In this document: one piece after another, positions 1 through 7,898 of the stretch | Layout of the letters: each line of letters starts with the position of its first letter | Position numbering within the stretch: position 1 is the stretch's first letter | Source of the DNA: Candidatus Rokuibacteriota bacterium | GTDB lineage: Bacteria > Methylomirabilota > Methylomirabilia > Rokubacteriales > CSP1-6 | Length of the DNA: 40,022 nt | Direction: 5' to 3' | Assembly (NCBI GenBank): GCA_003220615.1 | Contig: QHTB01000201.1 | Span: 1 to 40,022 of the forward strand | Made by a program: the position numbers and the translations under genes | Notes under the pieces: model-generated | Seen by the model: only the letters and a program-made list of their open reading frames with translations | Database searches by the model: none | What the model was told of the DNA's origin: nothing

Positions 1-1026
1 CCGCCCGAGCAGAAGGTCACCGAGTACGTCGGCACCGGGCCGTTCAAGCTCGCCGAGTGGAAGCCCGACCAGTACATCCGGATGGTGCGCTTCGACGACT
101 ACAAGTCACGCAACGAGCCGCCCAACGGTTATGGCGGCGGCAAGACCGCCTACGTCGACGAGATCCGCTGGGTACCGGTGCCGGAAGTGGCGACGCGCGT
201 GGCCCAGGTGGAGACGGGCGAGCTGGAGTTCGCCGACGACCTGAATCTCGACGCCTACGACCGGCTCAAGAAGAACTCGAACGTCAAGACGATCGTCTCC
301 AAGCCCTACTACTGGCTCGTCGCGGTCTTCAACAAGAAGGAAGGCCTGATGACGAACCAGAAGCTGCGCCAGGCCTGGCAGGCCGCCATCGACATCGAGC
401 CGATCATGAAGAACGTGGCGGGCGGCCACTCGGAGTTCTACCGGATGGACAACAGCCTGGCTCCGGTGGAGATCACCACCTGGCACACGAAGCTCTCCGG
501 GCTGCCCTGGAACGAGCACAATCGCGAGAAGGCGAAGAAGCTCCTGCAGGAAGCGGGCTACAAGAAGGAGCCCATCCGCTTCATGACCACGCAGGAGTAC
601 AAGTGGATGTACGACTTCGCGCTGCTCAGCAAGCAGCAGCTCGAGGACGCCGGCTTCACCATCGACCTCCAGGTCGTCGACTGGGCCACGCTGGTGAAGC
701 GCCGCAACAACCCGAAGGAGTACGACGTCTTCACCACCGGCATGGGCTCGTTCTACGACCCGACCCACCACATCTATCTCACGCCAGGCTGGCCGGGCTG
801 GACGACCGACGAAGACATCGCGAAGATCCAGCAAGAGCTGGCGCGCGAGACCGATCCCAAGAAGCGCATGGCCCTGTGGGAGAAGCAGACGCGGCAGTTC
901 TACGAGAAGGTCCCGGTGATCCGCTACGGCGACCTCTTCGGCCTGCGCGCGGCGCGGACCACCGTGAAGGGGTTCAACGAGAAGACGGAGCGTATCCGCT
1001 TCTACAACGTGTGGCTCGAGAAGTGA
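1..1026 (+). CDS. ABC transporter substrate-binding protein, family 5 (C-terminal part, cut by window start)
   Basis: Frame 1 is open from the first base to the TGA at 1024-1026, giving 341 residues of a longer protein whose N-terminus lies outside the window. The opening residues (VGTGPFKLAEW) and later 'NREKAKKLLQEAGY' are typical of the C-terminal lobes of peptide/nickel/opine-type (SBP_bac_5) periplasmic binding proteins. An internal ATG at 82 is not the start because homology-like sequence precedes it. Two Dpp-type permease genes follow directly, so this is the ligand-capturing subunit of an importer of peptides or peptide-like compounds; the actual ligand cannot be read from the sequence. 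Family membership is clear; substrate is unknown. Confidence 0.9.
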   Translation, partial: PPEQKVTEYVGTGPFKLAEWKPDQYIRMVRFDDYKSRNEPPNGYGGGKTAYVDEIRWVPVPEVATRVAQVETGELEFADDLNLDAYDRLKKNSNVKTIVSKPYYWLVAVFNKKEGLMTNQKLRQAWQAAIDIEPIMKNVAGGHSEFYRMDNSLAPVEITTWHTKLSGLPWNEHNREKAKKLLQEAGYKKEPIRFMTTQEYKWMYDFALLSKQQLEDAGFTIDLQVVDWATLVKRRNNPKEYDVFTTGMGSFYDPTHHIYLTPGWPGWTTDEDIAKIQQELARETDPKKRMALWEKQTRQFYEKVPVIRYGDLFGLRAARTTVKGFNEKTERIRFYNVWLEK

Positions 1027-1030
1027 ACGA

Positions 1031-1975
1031 CTGAGCGCCTACCTCGTCCGCCGCGTCCTGGCGCTGTTCCCGGTGATGGCGGTGGTCGTCACCGTCGTCT
1101 TCCTGCTCATCCACCTGATCCCCGGCGATCCCGTCGGCGTCATGCTCGGCCCCGACGCGACGCCGGCGCAGATCGAGGCGACCCGTCGCTCGCTCGGCCT
1201 CGACCGCCCGATCCACGAGCAGCTCTTCAAGTTCTACGCGCGCGTCCTGCAGGCCGATCTCGGCCAGTCCTACTTCCTCGACCGCCCGGTGGTGACGGCG
1301 CTGGCTGAGCGCGCCGAGCCGACGCTGGTCCTCACGTTCGCCTCGCTCCTGGTGGCGGTGGTCATCGGCGTCCCGTCCGGCATCGTGGCGGCGTCCCGGC
1401 CGGGGTCGCTGGCCGACCGCGCGCTCATGCTGGGCGCGCTGCTCGGCGTGTGCGTGCCGGGCTTCTGGCTGAGCCTCAACTTCATCTATCTGTTCGCCGT
1501 GCGTCTGGGCTGGCTCCCAGCGGCGGGCTATGCGTCGGTCTTCGTCGATCCCGTGGCCGCCGCGCGCTTCATGGTGCTGCCGGCGCTGTCGCTCGGCTTC
1601 AACCAGTCGGCGCTCATCGCGCGCATCAGCCGCTCGTTCATGCTCGAGGTGCTGTCCCAGGACTACATCCGCACCGCGCGCGCCAAGGGACTCTCGCAGC
1701 CCATCGTGCTCTGGATCCACGGCTTCCGTAACGCGCTGGTGCCGGTCGTCACCGTGATCGGCGTCACCATGGCCGTGCTGATCGGCGGCGCGGTCGTGAC
1801 CGAGATCGTCTTCAACATCCCCGGGCTCGGCCGGCTCATCATCTCGGCCATCCTGCGCCGCGACTATCCGGTCGTGCAGGGCGTGGTGCTGGTGACCGCG
1901 GCCGCGTACGTGCTCATCAACCTGATGGTGGACGTGGTCAACGCGTTCATCGATCCGCGCATCCGCTATGAGTGA
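1031..1975 (+). CDS. ABC transporter permease, DppB type
   Basis: Integral membrane subunit of the importer that begins at the window edge. The protein has the DppB-family N-terminal pattern (SAYLVRRVLALFPVM, then LIHLIPGDPVGVMLG), several hydrophobic segments, and the cytoplasmic coupling loop (QDYIRTARAKGLS, then HGFRNALVPV). The family-like N-terminus begins at 1034, so I place the start at CTG 1031, preceded by GAGAAG at 1018-1023. The first conventional start, GTG 1073, would delete the first transmembrane helix's beginning. From 1031 the length is 314 residues, normal for DppB. It lies 4 nt after the binding protein and overlaps the next permease by 8 nt, so it is almost certainly co-transcribed. 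CTG initiation is an inference; function is secure. Confidence 0.9.
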   Translation: MSAYLVRRVLALFPVMAVVVTVVFLLIHLIPGDPVGVMLGPDATPAQIEATRRSLGLDRPIHEQLFKFYARVLQADLGQSYFLDRPVVTALAERAEPTLVLTFASLLVAVVIGVPSGIVAASRPGSLADRALMLGALLGVCVPGFWLSLNFIYLFAVRLGWLPAAGYASVFVDPVAAARFMVLPALSLGFNQSALIARISRSFMLEVLSQDYIRTARAKGLSQPIVLWIHGFRNALVPVVTVIGVTMAVLIGGAVVTEIVFNIPGLGRLIISAILRRDYPVVQGVVLVTAAAYVLINLMVDVVNAFIDPRIRYE

Positions 1976-2858
1976 GGCGGCCGTGGCGACGGAAGCGCGC
2001 ATCACGGCCCGCGCGGACGTGCAGCGTCCGGGGTGGCTCCAGCGTCTCGTGGCCCACCGCACGGTCGTCGTGGGCGCCGCGATCCTGCTCGTCATCCTGG
2101 CCGTGGCGCTGCTCGCCGACGTGATCGCGACCCACGTGCCCACGCGGCTCGCTCCGGCGAGCCGGCTGCAGCCGCCGAGCGCCGCCCACTATCTCGGCAC
2201 CGACGAGTTCGGACGCGACGTCTTCAGCCTGGTGGTGCACGGCGCGCGGGTCTCGTTGCTCGTCGGGGTCACGACGATGCTCCTGACCTCCCTCGGCGGT
2301 GTCGCCATCGGGCTGGTGGCGGGCTACGACCGGCGGCTCGACGTGATCGTGATGCGAGTCATGGATGGGCTCATGGCCTTCCCCGCCATCCTGCTCGCCA
2401 TCGCGCTGATGGCCGTGCGCGGCCCCGGCGTGGCCAACGTCATCTTCGCGCTCTCCGTCGTATACACTCCGCGCACGGCCATGCTGATCCGGTCCATCGT
2501 GCTGAGCCTGCGCGAGCAGGATTACGTCCAGGCGGCGCGTGCGCTGGGCCGCGCCGATGCCGCCATCGCCGTCCGTCACATCCTGCCGAACTGCCTGGCC
2601 CCGGTGCTCGTGCAGGCGAGCTTCGTCTTCGCCTACGCGATCCTGGCCGAGGCCATCCTCGGCTTCCTCGGCGTCGGCGTGCCGCCGTACGTGCCGTCCT
2701 GGGGCAACGTGATCGCCAGCGGCAAGAACGTGATCCGCGAGGCTTTCTGGGTGAGCCTCTTCCCCGGCCTGGCCCTCACCGTCGCCGGGCTGAGCCTGAA
2801 CCTGCTCGGCGACGGGCTCCGCGACACTCTCGATCCGCGCCTGCGCGGACGCTCGTGA
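1968..2858 (+). CDS. ABC transporter permease, DppC type
   Basis: Second membrane subunit of the same importer, 296 residues. The ATG at 1968 overlaps the previous stop in ATGAGTGA, indicating translational coupling. The N-terminal cytoplasmic stretch, one early transmembrane helix near residues 33-54, the conserved 'YLGTDEFGRDVFS' (residues ~76-88) and the coupling loop 'QDYVQAARALGRADA' are DppC hallmarks. No ATP-binding subunit (DppD/DppF) follows; an amidase comes next instead, so the ATPases must be encoded elsewhere or upstream of the window. Family assignment is secure, substrate unknown. Confidence 0.92.
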   Translation: MSEAAVATEARITARADVQRPGWLQRLVAHRTVVVGAAILLVILAVALLADVIATHVPTRLAPASRLQPPSAAHYLGTDEFGRDVFSLVVHGARVSLLVGVTTMLLTSLGGVAIGLVAGYDRRLDVIVMRVMDGLMAFPAILLAIALMAVRGPGVANVIFALSVVYTPRTAMLIRSIVLSLREQDYVQAARALGRADAAIAVRHILPNCLAPVLVQASFVFAYAILAEAILGFLGVGVPPYVPSWGNVIASGKNVIREAFWVSLFPGLALTVAGLSLNLLGDGLRDTLDPRLRGRS

Positions 2859-2871
2859 CAGGGAGGCTCCG

Positions 2872-4278
2872 ATGAACGCGACCGATCTCTGCTTCACGCC
2901 CGCCACCGAGCTCGTCACGATGATCCGCGCCAAGCAGCTCTCACCGGTCGAGCTGACTCGCGCCGCCCTCGAACGCATCGAGCGCGTGAACCCGACGCTC
3001 AACGCGTTCTGCACGCTCACGGCCGACACCGCGCTGGCGCGCGCGCGAGACGCGGAAGCCGCGGTCATGCGTGGTGGCCCCCTCGGCCCGCTGCACGGCG
3101 TCCCGTATTCGATCAAGGATCTCGCGTTCACCCGAGGCGTGCGCACGATGTCCGGCTCTCACATCTTCGCGACGCGCGTTCCCGACGTGGACGCGCCGTT
3201 CGTGCGTCGTCTCGCGGCCGCCGGCGGCGTGATGCTGGGCAAGACCACGAGCCCCGAGTTCGGCTGGAAGGCCCTCGGCGACAGCCCGCTCACCGGCATC
3301 ACGCGCAACCCCTGGAACACGGCGATGACGACGGGCGGCTCCAGTGCGGGCGCCGCCGCCGCGGCGGCCGCCGGCCTGGGACCGCTGGCCCACGGCTCCG
3401 ACGGCGCCGGGTCGATCCGCATCCCGTCGTCGTTCTGCGGCGTGTACGGGCTGAAGCCATCGTACGGACGCGTCCCGATGTGGCCCATCTCCAACAACGA
3501 CTACGCCTCGCACAATGGCCCGATGACGCGCACCGTCGCCGATGCCGCGTTGATGCTCTCGGTGATGGCGGGGCCCGACCACTGGGACAAGAGCGCGCTC
3601 GATGCGCCGCCCGCCGATTACGTCGGCCGCCTGCGCGACGGCGTGCGAGGCCTTCGCGTCGCGTTCAGTCCGAACCTCGACACCCAGCGCGTCGATCCCG
3701 AGGTCGCGACGATCGTCGCTCAGGCGGCGCGGGCGTTCCAGGAGCTCGGCGCCGTCGTGGAGGACGTGAAGTGCGGGTTTGCCGACTCGCATCGGATCAT
3801 CCGCTTGCTGTGGAATGCGCACGAGGCCGGCAATTACGCCCGGTACCTGCCCGAGTTTCGCTCTCGCATGGACCCGGGGCTGGTCGCGTCGATCGAGGAC
3901 GGTTTGCGCTACAGCGTCACCGAGTACGTCGAGGCGCGCGGCGAGAAGCTCGCGTACTGCGACAGCGTGCGGCCCCTGTTCGAGACGTACGATCTGCTGC
4001 TCACGCCCTCGGTCTCCGTGACGGCGTTCGAGGTCGGCCGCCTCAACCCGGCGCACTGGCCGCAGCACGAGTGGGACTGGTTCCCATGGGCCGGCTTCAG
4101 CTATCCGTTCAACTTCACCGGCCACCCCGCGGCCAGCATCCCCGCCGGCTTCACCGCCGCCGGGATGCCGGTGGGACTGCAGATCGTCGGCCGTCGCAAT
4201 GCCGACCTCACGGTGCTGCAAGCCTCCGCGGCGTTCGAGCAGGCGCGTCCGTGGGCCCAGCGCCGTCCGCTCCACTAG
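2872..4278 (+). CDS. Amidase (amidase-signature family, GatA/AtzF-like hydrolase)
   Basis: A 468-residue amidase-signature enzyme hydrolysing C-N amide bonds. The catalytic Ser-cisSer-Lys triad is visible: Lys82 in PYSIKDL, the glycine/serine-rich signature beginning GGSSAG at 155 with cis-Ser 157/158, and nucleophile Ser181 in GSDGAGSIR. Length is normal for the family. It is preceded by GGGAGG and starts at ATG 2872, 13 nt after the permease, so it belongs to the importer operon and may hydrolyse an imported amide; that link is inference. Gln-tRNA amidotransferase subunit A is less likely because no gatB or gatC is adjacent. Its last 71 nt overlap the end of the converging TAXI gene. Confidence 0.92.
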   Translation: MNATDLCFTPATELVTMIRAKQLSPVELTRAALERIERVNPTLNAFCTLTADTALARARDAEAAVMRGGPLGPLHGVPYSIKDLAFTRGVRTMSGSHIFATRVPDVDAPFVRRLAAAGGVMLGKTTSPEFGWKALGDSPLTGITRNPWNTAMTTGGSSAGAAAAAAAGLGPLAHGSDGAGSIRIPSSFCGVYGLKPSYGRVPMWPISNNDYASHNGPMTRTVADAALMLSVMAGPDHWDKSALDAPPADYVGRLRDGVRGLRVAFSPNLDTQRVDPEVATIVAQAARAFQELGAVVEDVKCGFADSHRIIRLLWNAHEAGNYARYLPEFRSRMDPGLVASIEDGLRYSVTEYVEARGEKLAYCDSVRPLFETYDLLLTPSVSVTAFEVGRLNPAHWPQHEWDWFPWAGFSYPFNFTGHPAASIPAGFTAAGMPVGLQIVGRRNADLTVLQASAAFEQARPWAQRRPLH

Positions 4279-5581
4279 AGGCGCGGCCCGTGCGACGCCG
4301 CTGCTCGAGCCGGGCGCGGATCAGGTCGATGTGGACCTTGAGGTCGTAGAGCTGCTTCATGTACTCGAGCGGCAGCCGCGAGCGTCGCGTGATCTGCCCC
4401 TCGAGCACGTGCAGGCGCTCGATCTCGCGGTCGGGGTCGTCGGGCGACAACGTCTCGAGGCGCAGCTCGAGATCGCGCAGCGTCCGATACCAGCGCCCGA
4501 TGCGCCGACGCACGTGGCGGTCGAGCAGGGTAGCGCCGACGACCGTGATCGGCACGAGCACCGTCACGACGGGCAGCAGGATGATGACGAGCCGATCCAC
4601 GATTCCTGCCACCCAGAATGGCAGGATCCGCTCCAGCCAGGGTGGCCCGTCGCGCAGATACCGCCGGGCGTCCTCGCTCAGCGGCAACTGGAGGTTGGTG
4701 CCCGCCGGGAATGCGCCCTCACGCTCGAACAGCCCGCCGGCATAGTGAACCTTGTGGGCCACCCCGAGCAGCACGCGAACGAGATCCGGATGAATGTCGT
4801 TACGCGCGACGAGTGCGGCCGTGGTGGCCAGGAGCGCCTTGTCCTCGCCCGGCACGTCACGCGCCAGGTCGACCATGCCCTCGCCCAGCGTGACGCTGGT
4901 GAGGTAGCCGTAGTGGCTGGTGTAGGCGCGGTGGCGCCGCTCGCTCATCAGCTCGACCGTCGGATGCCGAAGGAGCCGGTCGACGATCGGCGCGCGCGGC
5001 GAGATGACGAAGAGCGCGGCGTCGATCCGTCCGTCGCGCAGCCGCGCCTCGGCGTCGTCGTTGGTCAGGGCGAGCACGTCCGTGTTCTGGGGCGTCACTC
5101 GGCTGGCGGCGAGGAGCTGGAGCGCCAGCGCCCGGGTGCCGCTGCCCTCCTCTCCGGCGGCGACACGCCGGCCACGCAGCTCTCCGAGCGACGTCACGCG
5201 CAGCGAACGACGGTGAAAGATCCAGAGCGGCTCGTAGAAGACGCTGGCCAGGGAGACGAGCTGCTCGGCATCCGAGTCGGCGGCCGTGCCGCCCTGCACG
5301 AAACCCACCGTGACCTCGCCACGCCGAAGCCGGCGTACCGTGTCGACCGAGCCTGGTCCGGGCTCGATCACCAGCGTGAATCCCTGGCGCGCCAGCAACC
5401 GCCGGTACTCGAGCGCGAACTGGTGGTAGGCGCCGCCCTCCCGCCCCGTGGAGATGGAAAACGTGCGGGGCGGCAGGGGCCCGGCGAAGCGGTTGACGGC
5501 GGCCACGCCCACGGTCAAGGCGACCAGAACGGGCAGCGCGATCAACACCGCCAGGAATGCGCGACGCAGCACCTTGTGCAT
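4208..5581 (-). CDS. TAXI-family solute-binding protein with C-terminal membrane segment
   Basis: A 457-residue protein with an N-terminal hydrophobic signal/anchor (residues ~8-30), then the TAXI binding-domain start (SISTGREGGAYHQFALEYRR), 'VGFVQGG' and 'EGSGTRALALQLL'. These features are typical of TAXI solute-binding proteins of TRAP transporters. Near residues 330-365 a strongly hydrophobic segment (ILLPVVTVLVPITVVGATLL) is followed by a charged, arginine-rich helical tail (~375-430). This membrane-anchored subclass is common as an orphan, and no TRAP permease is present here. Such proteins bind organic acids or glutamate-like ligands, but the ligand here is unknown. It converges on and overlaps the amidase by 71 nt, and diverges from the FAH gene across a 113-bp gap. 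Confidence 0.85.
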   Translation of the reverse strand: MHKVLRRAFLAVLIALPVLVALTVGVAAVNRFAGPLPPRTFSISTGREGGAYHQFALEYRRLLARQGFTLVIEPGPGSVDTVRRLRRGEVTVGFVQGGTAADSDAEQLVSLASVFYEPLWIFHRRSLRVTSLGELRGRRVAAGEEGSGTRALALQLLAASRVTPQNTDVLALTNDDAEARLRDGRIDAALFVISPRAPIVDRLLRHPTVELMSERRHRAYTSHYGYLTSVTLGEGMVDLARDVPGEDKALLATTAALVARNDIHPDLVRVLLGVAHKVHYAGGLFEREGAFPAGTNLQLPLSEDARRYLRDGPPWLERILPFWVAGIVDRLVIILLPVVTVLVPITVVGATLLDRHVRRRIGRWYRTLRDLELRLETLSPDDPDREIERLHVLEGQITRRSRLPLEYMKQLYDLKVHIDLIRARLEQRRRTGRASSGADGAGPTDAPARTPRRLAAP

Positions 5582-5655
5582 CGGACGATATGGTCTCGGA
5601 GCAGACGCCGGGGTCTATGGGACGTTGGTCTCACCCGCGGGAACGAGATCACTGG

Positions 5656-5661
5656 TATATT
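5656..5661 (+). promoter_or_regulatory. Possible -10 element (TATATT) for the FAH operon
   Basis: TATATT lies 33 nt before the GTG start in the 113-bp gap between the divergent TAXI and FAH genes and is one of few AT-rich hexamers in the area. No convincing -35 hexamer sits 16-18 bp upstream, so this is a weak candidate. Confidence 0.3.
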
Positions 5662-5694
5662 CGCCGCGCCAACACATCCCCACAGGAGGGACCC

Positions 5695-6630
5695 GTGAAG
5701 ATCCTCTTCTTCGACGACTTCAAGCTGGGAGTGCTGAAGGGTGACGCGGTCGTCGACGTGTCGGACACGGTACGGGACATCCCGCACACGGGCCCGCACA
5801 ATCTCATCAGCGGGCTGATCGAGCGCTTCGCCGACTACAAGCGGCGTCTCGAGGAGGCGGTGAGCCGCGGCAAGAGCGTGCCGCTCGGCCAGGTGAAGAT
5901 CCGGCCTCCCCTGCCCAAGCCCACCAACATCGAGTGCATGGCCGTGAACTACATGGAAGACGGAACGCGGAGCGAGCCGGCGCCCATCAACGCGTTCCAC
6001 AAGTCTCCGAGCGCGATCATCGGCCCCGAGGACACGATGGTGCTCCCCGACGTCCCCGCCACGATCTTCGAGGGCGAGGCCGAGGTGGCCCTGGTCATCG
6101 GCAAGCGCGCGTCGAACGTGCGTGCCGCGGACGCCATGAGCTACGTCTTCGGGTACACGAACTTCATCGACGGGTCGGCCCGCGGCCTGCTACCGGCGGG
6201 CAACACGTTCTATCAGATGAAGTCGCGCGACACGTTCGCCCCGATCGGCCCGTGGATCGTGACGGCCGACGAGATCGTCGACCCGCACAAGCTCCAGGTG
6301 AGGCTCTGGGTCAACGGCGAGCTGAAGCAGAACTTCAACACCAGCGACATGGCCCACAAGATCCCGCGCTGCATCGAGTGGGTCACGTCGATCCACACGC
6401 TGGAGCCCGGCGACATCCTGGCCACCGGCACCAACCATCGTGGCCTGAGCGGCTTCCAGAACGGCGACCGGATCGAGCTGGAGACGGACGGCCTGGGCCG
6501 GCTGCGCTTCAACGTGCGTGACGACCTCAAGCGCACCTGGTCGCGCGAGACCCGGCTCGACCGCCAGCAGAAGGGACAGGAAGGGACGACGCCCCAGGTC
6601 TCGGGCAAGCACACGCCGCCACCGCGTTAG
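5695..6630 (+). CDS. Fumarylacetoacetate hydrolase (FAH) family protein
   Basis: A 311-residue FAH-fold enzyme of the kind that hydrolyses, hydrates or decarboxylates 2-oxo or 1,3-dicarbonyl acids in aromatic-compound degradation. The metal-binding pattern is visible: 'EGEAEVALVIGK' supplies two acidic ligands and 'FIDGSARG' the third, in place of the commoner NDVSARD. 'LEPGDILATGTNHRG' and 'GDRIELETDGLGRLRF' form the C-terminal core. The frame is open further upstream, but the start is GTG 5695, which follows GGAGGG at 5685-5690 and begins the family N-terminus MKILFFDDF. The last ~30 residues are low-complexity. It is the first gene of a three-gene run with the monooxygenase-like and alcohol dehydrogenase genes. 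Exact reaction unknown. Confidence 0.88.
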   Translation: MKILFFDDFKLGVLKGDAVVDVSDTVRDIPHTGPHNLISGLIERFADYKRRLEEAVSRGKSVPLGQVKIRPPLPKPTNIECMAVNYMEDGTRSEPAPINAFHKSPSAIIGPEDTMVLPDVPATIFEGEAEVALVIGKRASNVRAADAMSYVFGYTNFIDGSARGLLPAGNTFYQMKSRDTFAPIGPWIVTADEIVDPHKLQVRLWVNGELKQNFNTSDMAHKIPRCIEWVTSIHTLEPGDILATGTNHRGLSGFQNGDRIELETDGLGRLRFNVRDDLKRTWSRETRLDRQQKGQEGTTPQVSGKHTPPPR

Positions 6631-6635
6631 CGCTG

Positions 6636-7898
6636 ATGACGACCCGGGCCTTCACGCTCGCCGCGCTCGTCGCCGTCGCGACGCTCGGCGCGTGCGAAAC
6701 GGCGAAGGCCCCGCTGGTCGCCTCCGGGCCCGTCACCTTCACCAGGCACATCGCGCCGCTGCTCCAGCGGCACTGCCAGGAGTGTCATCGGCCGGAGAGC
6801 GTGGCGCCCTTTCCCCTCCTGACCTACGACGACGCCGCATCACGCCGCGCCAAGATCCGCAAGGCTGTCGCGGCGAGGAAGATGCCGCCGTGGAAGGCGG
6901 TGCCAGGCTACGGTGAGTTCGCTGACGTTCGCCGGCTGTCGGACGAGGAGATCGCGCTGGTGACCCGGTGGGTGCACGACGGTGCGCCCGAGGGCGATCC
7001 GCGTGATCTGCCGCCGCCGCGGAAATTCCGCACCGGGTGGGCCCTCGGTCGGCCCGGGGCCGTGCTGGCGATGACGAAGCCGTTCACCATTCCGGCGCGA
7101 ACGCGCGACATCTACCGATGCTTCGCCGTACCGATCACGATTCCCGGCGAGTGGCGGTTCATTCGCGCCTCCGAAGTGCTCCCCGGCAACCGGAAAGTGG
7201 TTCATCACGTCCAGACCTTTCTCGACGTCACCGGGCGCTCGGTCGAGCTCGATCGCGGCGACGGCTACCCGTGCTTCGGAGGACCGGGCTTCGAGACCCA
7301 GGGTGGTCTGGGCGGCTGGACGCCGGGATTTCAGCCGCTCGAGATCCCGTCGGGTGTGGCGTGGGGAATCCCTCCGGGGGCGCGTCTGGTCATGCAGGTC
7401 CACTACAACAACCCAGGCGACGCGGTCGAGACCGATCTGACCCGCGTGGGACTGCACTTCACGTCGGGGCCGTTCGACCGCCGCCTCAATCGCGTGCGCG
7501 CGTCGGCCTGGAACTTCTCGATCCCGGCGGGAGCGCCCCGCTCGTCGGTCGTGGCGACGGCGGTCGTGCAGGACGAGCTGCTCGCGCTGTCGGTCCACGG
7601 TCACATGCACCTCCTCGGGCGCGAGATGCGGGTGACCGCGCGCTTTCCGGATGGGACGAGGCAGCCGCTTCTTCACATCGACGACTGGGATTTCGAGTGG
7701 CAGCTCCTCTACTCGTTCAAGCGCCCGATGGCGCTGCCGTCGGGGACCGTCATCGAGGCCGAGTGCGTCTACGACAACTCCGCCGACAACCCGAACAACC
7801 CGAGCTCCCCGCCCCGTGTCGTCAGGTCGGGCTTCGAGACGACCGACGAGATGTGCCAGGCGAACGTGCTCGGCACGATGAGGCTCACCCGGAGATGA
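6636..7898 (+). CDS. Lipoprotein with cytochrome-c motif and copper-monooxygenase-like domain
   Basis: A 420-residue predicted lipoprotein with signal peptide and lipobox LGAC (Cys20). Residues ~33-115 resemble a small cytochrome c region with one CxxCH haem site (Cys47-Gln-Glu-Cys50-His51) and a downstream 'RKMPPWKA'. The remainder resembles type II copper, ascorbate-dependent monooxygenases (PHM-like): His190-His191 in KVVHHV, 'HVHYNN'-type 'MQVHYNNPGD', and His321/His323/His325 in HGHMHLLGRE. Together these suggest a periplasmic oxidase or monooxygenase that can pass electrons through a haem. It starts 5 nt after the FAH gene and its stop overlaps the ATG of the alcohol dehydrogenase (ATGA). 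The substrate is unknown, and the PHM-like assignment is from motif recall. Confidence 0.82.
   Translation: MTTRAFTLAALVAVATLGACETAKAPLVASGPVTFTRHIAPLLQRHCQECHRPESVAPFPLLTYDDAASRRAKIRKAVAARKMPPWKAVPGYGEFADVRRLSDEEIALVTRWVHDGAPEGDPRDLPPPRKFRTGWALGRPGAVLAMTKPFTIPARTRDIYRCFAVPITIPGEWRFIRASEVLPGNRKVVHHVQTFLDVTGRSVELDRGDGYPCFGGPGFETQGGLGGWTPGFQPLEIPSGVAWGIPPGARLVMQVHYNNPGDAVETDLTRVGLHFTSGPFDRRLNRVRASAWNFSIPAGAPRSSVVATAVVQDELLALSVHGHMHLLGREMRVTARFPDGTRQPLLHIDDWDFEWQLLYSFKRPMALPSGTVIEAECVYDNSADNPNNPSSPPRVVRSGFETTDEMCQANVLGTMRLTRR

Noticed and set aside
1947..3146. Long minus-strand open frames opposite the permeases and amidase, and similar long frames opposite most genes
   Set aside because: Their products are Arg/His/Asp-rich low-complexity translations typical of antisense frames in GC-rich DNA, with no recognisable domain.
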